Source of the DNA: Methanosarcina sp. DH2
GTDB taxonomy: Archaea; Halobacteriota; Methanosarcinia; Methanosarcinales; Methanosarcinaceae
NCBI RefSeq assembly: GCF_020804225.1
Contig: NZ_WJBI01000001.1
Location: forward strand, 831,201-895,200
Direction of reading: 5' to 3'
Length of the DNA: 64,000 bases
Shown: piece after piece, positions 1-7,155 of the stretch
Layout of the letters: each line of letters opens with the position of its first letter
Position numbering within the stretch: the stretch's first letter is position 1
Notes under the pieces: generated by a model
What the model was told of the DNA's origin: nothing
The model's database searches: none
Seen by the model: only the letters and a program-made list of their open reading frames with translations
Position numbers and translations under genes: made by a program

Positions 1-2
1 GC

Positions 3-293
3 TTACCCGCTCCGGACTTGAAGATCACGATCGCAGATCAGTCCGCCAGTAAGGAAGAGATGACGATTAACACGTCGAAAGACCCGATTTTTGCCCTTCA
101 GGAGTATTGTCAGGCGAAGAAACTTCCCTTGCCAGCTTATTCGTTTGAGATGGAAGGCTCGACCAACAAGCCGATTTTCACCTGTACCTGCACCTTTGGG
201 TCCTCGACCCGCACCGGACAGGCGGGAAAAAAGCAAAGGGCCAAACGGCTGGCAGCTAGAGCAATGATATTGACTTTAATATCTGAGAGTTGA
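3..293 (+). CDS. dsRNA-binding-domain protein, C-terminal part (truncated by window edge)
   Basis: The frame is open to the left edge, so this is the 3' part of a longer gene; the TTG at 18 is not a convincing start. The last ~70 residues match a double-stranded RNA-binding domain: helix 1 (ALQEYCQAKK), the LPLPAY turn, beta strands rich in Cys/Thr with the FTCTCTFG segment, then the lysine-rich helix 2 (GKKQRAKRLAARAM) that grips the RNA groove. This domain ends RNase III proteins and occurs in other RNA-binding proteins; it is uncommon in archaea. Whether an RNase III catalytic domain lies upstream cannot be seen. The stop is TGA at 291-293. Confidence 0.65.
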   Translation, partial: LPAPDLKITIADQSASKEEMTINTSKDPIFALQEYCQAKKLPLPAYSFEMEGSTNKPIFTCTCTFGSSTRTGQAGKKQRAKRLAARAMILTLISES

Positions 294-417
294 TATCGAA
301 TTCGAGATTGTAATGAGAAGCTCCGTGCCGCCGTGGTTCTTTGGTTTCAATAATTGTTTTAATGAGTCTTGCTATTGAATTATTAATTGTTACCCTGTGC
401 ATCTCTTTGATTCTATG

Positions 418-467
418 TTATCATATTCTTTCCGTATGTCGATTATCATATTCTTTCCGTATGTCGA
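418..467. repeat. 25-bp perfect tandem duplication over the doc stop codon
   Basis: The same 25 bases occur at 418-442 and 443-467. The right copy contains the last codons and TGA of the doc gene, so the left copy is a duplicate placed just after the stop. The 294-417 stretch before it is AT-rich and shows no gene. Confidence 0.8.
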
Positions 468-853
468 ATTATCCATCTTTTTATTTCTTCAATTGACATT
501 TCATTTTCTGTTGTAGCTACTCTAATTATGAACTCTATCATCTCTTCATCTGTAGATGTAAACTTGTATCCTCCATCTTCAATAATAAAATTCATGGCTT
601 CATAACCAGTTCTTTTATTCCCATTGAAAAACGGATGTTTTGCAACAATAGTATAGACTATTATTGCGGCATTTTCAAAAATAGTATTAGATTCTTTTAT
701 TAAATATTCAAACATTAATTCCAATGTAGCTAAAGAACGTATTGTGGGGGTATAATCATCTGGGTCTTTAAATTTATCGTAATCTATAACCTTTTGATGA
801 ATTTTCAAAATTTCAATTAAACTGATCAAAGCATCACTTTCTTCCAAGTGCAT
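446..853 (-). CDS. doc: Doc/Fic-family toxin
   Basis: A 135-residue protein with the Fic/Doc active-site motif HPFFNGNKRT at residues 73-82. The family uses the His as catalytic base and the N-K-R segment to bind nucleotide; Doc toxins phosphorylate EF-Tu, and other Fic proteins AMPylate targets. The length is typical of Doc. Its start overlaps the preceding antitoxin-like gene by 20 bp, the usual layout of a toxin-antitoxin pair read as one unit on the minus strand. The target in this host is unknown. The assignment as toxin is strong; the exact chemistry is inferred from the family. Confidence 0.85.
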   Translation of the reverse strand: MHLEESDALISLIEILKIHQKVIDYDKFKDPDDYTPTIRSLATLELMFEYLIKESNTIFENAAIIVYTIVAKHPFFNGNKRTGYEAMNFIIEDGGYKFTSTDEEMIEFIIRVATTENEMSIEEIKRWIIRHTERI

Positions 854-1085
854 CTAAAATATTTTTATCTTCTACCAGCTTTTTTTCTAACCAAACATTA
901 AAATCTTTTATGTGAGATTCCTTATGTTCTTGTTTTTCTTCTTTTGGAAACATTGGTTTATAATCTTCTTTCTTTTTAACTTCGCTAATAAGTCTCTTAA
1001 CTACTGAATTATAAGACTCTTCAGGAGCTAATTTTAGCTCTCTAAGAGACTCTTTTACATCCGGATCTATAGCTATTGTAGACAT
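834..1085 (-). CDS. Antitoxin partner of Doc
   Basis: An 83-residue, highly charged protein directly upstream of and overlapping the Doc toxin by 20 bp. The N-terminus (STIAIDPDVKESLRELK) looks like a ribbon-helix-helix DNA-binding segment of the VapB/DUF7557 kind. The Lys/Glu-rich C-terminus would be the flexible part that neutralises the toxin. Such antitoxins usually repress their own operon. An AT-rich stretch with TATA-like sequence lies just upstream (1086-1120). Function is inferred from position and composition; there is no strong catalytic or family signature. Confidence 0.65.
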   Translation of the reverse strand: MSTIAIDPDVKESLRELKLAPEESYNSVVKRLISEVKKKEDYKPMFPKEEKQEHKESHIKDFNVWLEKKLVEDKNILDALGRK

Positions 1086-1138
1086 ATATTATAATATGTT
1101 ATAATAGAATAAATAAATATACATTAAAGCATGACTGA

Positions 1139-1342
1139 TCAGTAAGCTCAAGAATTGTCAGTGAGTTTCCTAAAATCAAATTTATCCTTGCAGGCGGATT
1201 AAATCCTGAAAACGTCCGCAGCTCCATTAGCAAAATCAGGCCTTATGGCGTTGATGTAAACAGTGGAACTAGAGGCAAAGATAGCACAAAAGATATCTGT
1301 AAGATAAAAAAGTTTATAGAGCAGGCTAAAAATAGTGTTTAA
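1139..1342 (+). pseudogene. trpF: trpF (phosphoribosylanthranilate isomerase) C-terminal remnant
   Basis: From about 1157 the plus strand reads as the C-terminal third of phosphoribosylanthranilate isomerase, including the phosphate-binding segment [12 protein letters not shown] and the following [13 protein letters not shown]. It ends at TAA 1340-1342. In frame it is blocked by TGA at 1136-1138, no start codon or N-terminal two thirds are present, and the fragment is too short for a TIM barrel. I read it as a relic of a trp gene, marking a past rearrangement between the toxin-antitoxin pair and the CRISPR array. The 1343-1430 gap to the array is AT-rich and empty. Confidence 0.75.
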
Positions 1343-1430
1343 TCCGATTTTTGTGAATTGTTTTTTTCTAAACTATAAATTTCTTTAAATTTAATAGAAG
1401 CATCACCTGTCAAAGGGGTGTTTTATAACT

Positions 1431-4312
1431 GTTTCAATCCTTGTTTTAGTGGATCTTGCTCGCGAATTTTTAAGCGATGTAGACGACACAGAGATGGAGT
1501 ATGGTTTCAATCCTTGTTTTAGTGGATCTTGCTCGCGAATTTTGAAGTGTGGGACGAAGACGAAGAGCAGTGGGGTTTCAATCCTTGTTTTAGTGGATCT
1601 TGCTCGCGAATACTCATTCAGATGCTACGAAACTGCTAGGAATCCCTGGGTTTCAATCCTTGTTTTAGTGGATCTTGCTCGCGAATCAATCTGAATTGCT
1701 GCATTGCCAGCGGACCAATGAGTTTCAATCCTTGTTTTAGTGGATCTTGCTCGCGAATAGACACCAAATTCTTTAATGAAAATCGATACCCCGGGTTTCA
1801 ATCCTTGTTTTAGTGGATCTTGCTCGCGAATAGTTGTGCGGGGGTCACTTCTACCATAGTCATTTTTGTTTCAATCCTTGTTTTAGTGGATCTTGCTCGC
1901 GAATAGTTGTGCGGGGGTCACTTCTACCATAGTCATTTTTGTTTCAATCCTTGTTTTAGTGGATCTTGCTCGCGAATTGTAATTATTCAAAAACCAACCG
2001 GGGAAAGATATTTCCCGTTTCAATCCTTGTTTTAGTGGATCTTGCTCGCGAATCTTCGATAAGATTCTCGGAATGGTAGACAAAATGAGTTTCAATCCTT
2101 GTTTTAGTGGATCTTGCTCGCGAATATATAAATCAATCGACTTGCTCTGAATTAAGAATTGTTTCAATCCTTGTTTTAGTGGATCTTGCTCGCGAATATG
2201 GGGATTCGCAATGGATCTCCGCCTGGAAGACAAGTTTCAATCCTTGTTTTAGTGGATCTTGCTCGCGAATTTATTTAGAGGAACCGGGAATCAAGTGTTA
2301 GTGTGGTTTCAATCCTTGTTTTAGTGGATCTTGCTCGCGAATCCGGAAAGGTCATATTCTGAATTGTGAGCGTAAAAAGGTTTCAATCCTTGTTTTAGTG
2401 GATCTTGCTCGCGAATGAGAGTATGGTGTATCATTTTGAGTCATTTGGATCGTTTCAATCCTTGTTTTAGTGGATCTTGCTCGCGAATCAAATTTCGGTG
2501 CTCCGTTGTTGTTTGAGCCTGAAGTTTCAATCCTTGTTTTAGTGGATCTTGCTCGCGAATCAGATTGAAAAAATAGGATTCCTTATGGATGCCATGTTTC
2601 AATCCTTGTTTTAGTGGATCTTGCTCGCGAATGCTGAGCCGTCTTTTTCAAAATCGCTGAAAATATTGTTTCAATCCTTGTTTTAGTGGATCTTGCTCGC
2701 GAATGGACCGGGTAGAGCAGTCTGTAACATCTCAAGTTGGTTTCAATCCTTGTTTTAGTGGATCTTGCTCGCGAATCCTGAATAGAGCAGTTAATGACCC
2801 TCGTGATTACAGTTTCAATCCTTGTTTTAGTGGATCTTGCTCGCGAATCAGTACACTTTTTGTATGACCTGCAAGATAGTCTTGTTTCAATCCTTGTTTT
2901 AGTGGATCTTGCTCGCGAATAAGATTTACTTACTTTTGTTTTACCACAATTCTTGAAGTTTCAATCCTTGTTTTAGTGGATCTTGCTCGCGAATATTCCC
3001 GATGGTGTCTTTCAGGCACCCGGTAGTCTTGGTTTCAATCCTTGTTTTAGTGGATCTTGCTCGCGAATACTATGAATAATACCACAAGGACAATGCTTGC
3101 AGCATGTTTCAATCCTTGTTTTAGTGGATCTTGCTCGCGAATATTCCCGATGGTGTCTTTCAGGCACCCGGTAGTCTTGGTTTCAATCCTTGTTTTAGTG
3201 GATCTTGCTCGCGAATACTATGAATAATACCACAAGGACAATGCTTGCAGCATGTTTCAATCCTTGTTTTAGTGGATCTTGCTCGCGAATCCAGAAATAA
3301 CACGTATATGTATAAGAGCAGTATTTTTGTTTCAATCCTTGTTTTAGTGGATCTTGCTCGCGAATCTCTTCAGGACAGCTTTTCTTAAGCAGGACTATAA
3401 GGGTTTCAATCCTTGTTTTAGTGGATCTTGCTCGCGAATATGTGTAGCATTTCGCTGTACTGCAAGAATCAGTTTCCGTTTCAATCCTTGTTTTAGTGGA
3501 TCTTGCTCGCGAATCTAACGGGGGCTTTATACAGTATGTGGGTGGGTGATGTTTCAATCCTTGTTTTAGTGGATCTTGCTCGCGAATAATTATCCGCTCC
3601 GTCCTCGTATCATATCAGCTCAAGTTTCAATCCTTGTTTTAGTGGATCTTGCTCGCGAATAGGATAATATGGGGGGTTTAAATCCCCCAATTCAAGTTTC
3701 AATCCTTGTTTTAGTGGATCTTGCTCGCGAATCTCTGGCGTGAGAGCTCCAATTACACCAGGAAGAGTTTCAATCCTTGTTTTAGTGGATCTTGCTCGCG
3801 AATAGGAGCATAAGAGAGTACAGCTTTTATCCTACACTTATGTTTCAATCCTTGTTTTAGTGGATCTTGCTCGCGAATGAGTTTGCAGGCAGTGGAGCTG
3901 GGAGCTTCGACAAGTTTCAATCCTTGTTTTAGTGGATCTTGCTCGCGAATAAAGTTCAATTCTTACCATGTTCGGTTTCACCTTTGGTTTCAATCCTTGT
4001 TTTAGTGGATCTTGCTCGCGAATTGGTCCCTTTGTATTTTCCTATGATGGTGTTGAGTTTCAATCCTTGTTTTAGTGGATCTTGCTCGCGAATACCGATT
4101 ACTTTTCCTGTACCATCCGACTCCTTGACAGTTTCAATCCTTGTTTTAGTGGATCTTGCTCGCGAATTGACCAGGTGTACATCTTCCCGGCTACGGTATG
4201 ATGTTTCAATCCTTGTTTTAGTGGATCTTGCTCGCGAATGCGGGCAACTTCTTTTTGAGTATATAAGCCGGTTGAGTTTCAATCCTTGTTTTAGTGGATC
4301 TTGCTCGCGAAT
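1431..4312 (-). CRISPR. Type I-B CRISPR array, 40 repeats and 39 spacers
   Basis: A 37-bp repeat, by eye identical in every copy, begins GTTTCAATCC and ends GCTCGCGAAT on the plus strand. I counted 40 copies, the first at 1431-1467 and the last at 4276-4312. Spacers are 33-39 bp. On the minus strand the repeat ends in ATTGAAAC, the typical 8-nt crRNA 5' handle of archaeal type I-B arrays, so the array is transcribed leftward, in line with the cas operon, and the newest spacers should lie near 4276. Spacers 6 and 7 counted from the left are identical (1832-1867, 1905-1940). The two-spacer block at 2995-3105 is repeated at 3143-3253. That leaves 36 different spacers. No terminal repeat looks degenerate. 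Confidence 0.99.
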
Positions 4313-4420
4313 AGGGCAAAATTTTCCGGCGTTTGGCCAGAAAAGGCCTGAAATGAGCCCTTTTTCGGGGCTAAAATTCTTGCTGGAAAATTATCAAACC
4401 CTTTATAAATACAAGAAAAA
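4313..4420 (-). promoter_or_regulatory. CRISPR leader with TATA box
   Basis: The leader side follows from the ATTGAAAC polarity of the repeat. On the minus strand a good archaeal TATA box (ATTTATAAAG) sits at 4401-4410, preceded by a purine/T-rich BRE-like stretch. A start about 25 nt further on would leave a 60-70 nt leader before the first repeat. The leader holds GC-rich inverted segments (around 4325-4372). The box overlaps the gap just after the cas4 stop, so the array has its own promoter downstream of the cas operon. Confidence 0.7.
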
Positions 4421-4423
4421 TTC

Positions 4424-5113
4424 TCATACGCAGATATTCCGGTAACAGCAATCTACGCATTTTCTAGAAGATCTGGATGTCTTGGGATATAAGCCTTTTT
4501 CAATGATATCTAGTATTTCCTCGATTATTTTCTCAGCTTTCTTAAAATCAGTGGTGCTGATCTCCATTTCTTTGACAAGGCTGTTGCTGCGGGTAAAACA
4601 GAGGTATGCATGGTTTACTTCAATATTGTAGTTTTCACGAATCAAAAGTGCCTGCAAAACCAGCTGGAATTTATATGTTTTAAAAATTTTGTCCTTATAC
4701 TCGGCAAATTTGTATTCAAGAGGGGCAGCAGTCCCATCTTCAAGAAACAGCACCTCGTCAACGATTCCTTTTATATGGTGCTGTTTCGAAGCAATAAAAA
4801 CTTCACTCTCCTTCCTTGTGCAGTTCAGTTTTTTCCTAACATAATCCCTGTTTGCGAGTTTCCTTGTTTCATGGACCTCGCGGCCTTTGACAACCTTAAA
4901 CCTTTTCTCTTCATGCTGTGGGATATCGAGGCAGTACATATAGTAGGTAAAGCGGGGGCAGAACAGGTATTCAAGAACATCTGAAATCCGTATTATTGTT
5001 CCTGAATCGTTATCAGAATCAGGTTCAACGGCTATCTCGTCCTTGTCATCGGTATCGTTTTCAACGTCTGTTTCAGCCCTTTCCTCATTCACCAAAAACT
5101 CAGAACTCGTCAT
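4424..5113 (-). CDS. cas4: CRISPR adaptation nuclease Cas4
   Basis: A 229-residue RecB-type nuclease that trims and orients prespacers with Cas1-Cas2. The motifs are complete: Cys52 (FCPR) plus Cys219, Cys222/223 and Cys228 for the 4Fe-4S cluster, Asp119 in GIVDEV, and Glu133/Lys135 in LEYK. It is the last gene of the cas operon, 17 bp after cas2, and borders the leader. In the common I-B order cas4 precedes cas1; here it follows cas2. The first ~38 residues are an unusual stretch dominated by Asp and Glu before the conserved domain starts (IIRISDVLEYL). No better start is obvious, so this may be a real acidic extension. Confidence 0.95.
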   Translation of the reverse strand: MTSSEFLVNEERAETDVENDTDDKDEIAVEPDSDNDSGTIIRISDVLEYLFCPRFTYYMYCLDIPQHEEKRFKVVKGREVHETRKLANRDYVRKKLNCTRKESEVFIASKQHHIKGIVDEVLFLEDGTAAPLEYKFAEYKDKIFKTYKFQLVLQALLIRENYNIEVNHAYLCFTRSNSLVKEMEISTTDFKKAEKIIEEILDIIEKGLYPKTSRSSRKCVDCCYRNICV

Positions 5114-5130
5114 ATGCGCCTCAGAAAAAC

Positions 5131-5427
5131 TTAGAAGAATTTAGTAATTATTTCATCGCTGACAAGTTCCTTATCAAAGGCCTGACCGATCAGCTGAACC
5201 TTTTTAAAAGATTGGTCATCCATGGGGAAAATATATACAGAATCCTGTTCGGTATTGATCAGTTCTTCACACTCAATTCCCAGGGAATCTCTATCATTTG
5301 AATTAAGGTCTCCCAGAAAAACACTTTTTTGAACCCTATAAAGACCATAGTTCTTACAACGGTCACTAACTTTCTGACGGACTCTATCTTCCGTAATGTC
5401 ATATATTACCCAGACAAGCAAAACCAA
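5131..5427 (-). CDS. cas2: CRISPR adaptation protein Cas2
   Basis: A 98-residue ferredoxin-fold protein, normal length for Cas2, with the first beta strand ending in the conserved Asp (VWVIYDI) and the R..C..YG helix (DRCKNYGLYRVQKSVF). Cas2 dimers bridge two Cas1 dimers to form the integrase. It lies 82 bp after cas1 and 17 bp before cas4 on the same strand. The 5428-5509 gap is pyrimidine-rich on the plus strand and holds no gene. Confidence 0.95.
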   Translation of the reverse strand: MVLLVWVIYDITEDRVRQKVSDRCKNYGLYRVQKSVFLGDLNSNDRDSLGIECEELINTEQDSVYIFPMDDQSFKKVQLIGQAFDKELVSDEIITKFF

Positions 5428-5509
5428 TCCCCTCTACTCTTATTTCCTTTACTTTTATTTTTACCGAATATCAAATTATTAGCTTCACGAACTTCTCGCA
5501 TTAAAATTA

Positions 5510-6481
5510 TTATTTCCCAATCAGGCTGTTTGCAATCCTGTGACAGTCGAACTGGATTGTGTTTCCAATTTTTATGTTCCTGCCCCTGTAGCTTATTTCC
5601 TTATCAAAAGTTTCATTGACAGCCTGGATCAGAACAGCTTTTCCTTCTTTATTAAGCGTCATTCCGTTTGGAATTTCATCAAACTGAGATTCAGTTACCT
5701 GTTTTTTAGAAAAAAGGTTGAAGACTGTCCTGTCAATGTGGATGCGGTACATCTCAATCAGGTCAAACACAAAGGACTTTTTGTTATAGTCATCTGTGTG
5801 ATTAAAGCCAACATAAGGGTCAAGTCCGGCTATAATGCACGCCTTTTCCACCCTGGAATACAAAACCCCATATCCGTAATTCAAAAGGCAGTTGAATTCG
5901 TCCTTTGCAGGGTTCCGGCTTCTGCCTGAAAACTTCCATTTATCGGGCAGAAGAAAACTTAAAGCTCCGAAGTAATTGCGCGATGCCATCCCCTCAAGAC
6001 CCATAATTTTTCCCCGCATCTCATCAAGTTTACCCTCCAGAGCTTCAAGCTGGGATTTCATATCTTCCATTCCAGAGATATAATCATCAAGTTCGTCCTT
6101 CTGGTCAGGCCGATTCTTTTTTAGGTCTTTCAAAAAAAGGATCTGGCCATCGATCTTCTGCTCAATCCAGCTTTTTGCAAGCCTGAACCCCTCAGGCTCT
6201 TCCGAAATTTCGAGCTGCCTTCTCCTTATGTATGTCGTGCTCCCGAGTTTTGAGTGCCATACTCTCCCATAAGGATCCCCGAAATTGTCCAGAAAAACGA
6301 TATCGATATTGTTTTCCACAGCAAATTTGATCGCATCGGTAGTTATGGTTGCAGAAGTCGTAATCAGGATACTTTCCACTTTCTTTTCGGAGACTTCGAA
6401 AACTTTGTCGTCAACTTTTACAAGAAAACAGTTGTTCTGCTTTTTCAAAAATGAGCCGTGGGTGTTGATTACAAGCTGCAT
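5510..6481 (-). CDS. cas1: CRISPR integrase Cas1
   Basis: A 323-residue integrase that inserts new spacers at the leader-proximal repeat. The metal-binding residues are present: Glu163 (GLEGMASRNYF), His228 (VGFNHTDD) and Asp240 with Glu243 (FDLIEMYR). The N-terminal beta domain (residues 1-75) includes the TDAIKFAVENNIDIVFLD segment typical of I-B Cas1. A charged coiled helix at about 110-160 links it to the catalytic domain. It begins 14 bp after the cas6 stop, so the interference and adaptation genes share one transcript. Confidence 0.97.
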   Translation of the reverse strand: MQLVINTHGSFLKKQNNCFLVKVDDKVFEVSEKKVESILITTSATITTDAIKFAVENNIDIVFLDNFGDPYGRVWHSKLGSTTYIRRRQLEISEEPEGFRLAKSWIEQKIDGQILFLKDLKKNRPDQKDELDDYISGMEDMKSQLEALEGKLDEMRGKIMGLEGMASRNYFGALSFLLPDKWKFSGRSRNPAKDEFNCLLNYGYGVLYSRVEKACIIAGLDPYVGFNHTDDYNKKSFVFDLIEMYRIHIDRTVFNLFSKKQVTESQFDEIPNGMTLNKEGKAVLIQAVNETFDKEISYRGRNIKIGNTIQFDCHRIANSLIGK

Positions 6482-6495
6482 GCCGTCATCTCCTT

Positions 6496-7146
6496 TTATT
6501 GCTTTTTAATTGAACCATAACCTCGAGATACAGATTTTCCAACTCCAGCATAATCAGGGAGACAAAAATTTGATTTAAACCCACCTTTAAAACCAGCCAT
6601 CAATTTACCTTTAAAATTTACCGTTATGGGCTTAACATTCAGTTTTACTCGAATTTTGTCTTCAACACGGCAGTTCAGAGATTTTGCCATGGAAAGCAAA
6701 TTTCCGATTAGAATCTTAGTCAATAAGTCATCTTTATCGATCTCATCAACAGCATTGTAATTTGTTATATTTTCCTGATTTAAAGCAAGCCAGGGGGTTT
6801 TGAAAATATACTCATTAATCTTATCGGTAACACCAAAAAAAGTAGATTCAGTAGTAATTTCTGCTCTTTCAAGACAAAATCGGGTTCCCTCAATATTTAG
6901 TTCCTCTTCACAAATACCGATATCCAGAATAAGATTTGCACCTTCATTTAAACCCAGAAGAGTAGGTATGCCATCAATAACCTTGTATTGAACTAAAGGA
7001 TATCTGTAAATAGGTCCTTTTTCCCCATGATTATGCATAAGCTCTTCGAAGGAATATTTTTTAGCAAAAAAACCTCGGAGTTTTGAACCATAACGCATTT
7101 GCAGACGAATATCCGGATATTGCACACAACTGTAACTTATATGCAA
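6496..7146 (-). CDS. cas6: crRNA-processing endoribonuclease Cas6
   Basis: A 216-residue RAMP protein that cuts the repeat in pre-crRNA, leaving the 8-nt ATTGAAAC handle. The C-terminus carries the glycine-rich loop diagnostic of this Cas6 group (LPDYAGVGKSVSRGYGSI), preceded by GKLMAGFKGGFKSNF. His38 and His40 (MHNHGEK) could act in catalysis, but I cannot settle which. It lies between cas3 (9-bp gap) and cas1 (14-bp gap), whereas most I-B operons have cas6 at one end. Confidence 0.9.
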   Translation of the reverse strand: MHISYSCVQYPDIRLQMRYGSKLRGFFAKKYSFEELMHNHGEKGPIYRYPLVQYKVIDGIPTLLGLNEGANLILDIGICEEELNIEGTRFCLERAEITTESTFFGVTDKINEYIFKTPWLALNQENITNYNAVDEIDKDDLLTKILIGNLLSMAKSLNCRVEDKIRVKLNVKPITVNFKGKLMAGFKGGFKSNFCLPDYAGVGKSVSRGYGSIKKQ

Positions 7147-7155
7147 GAAAACACC

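Noticed and set aside
1431..4312. Array transcription rightward from 1431
   Set aside because: The plus-strand repeat ends GCGAAT, not the ATTGAAAC handle; polarity, cas direction and the TATA box at 4401-4410 all support leftward transcription.
1449..4445. Several open frames on both strands inside the CRISPR array
   Set aside because: They are translations of the repeat and spacers; the periodic peptide comes from the 37-bp repeat and there are no start signals.
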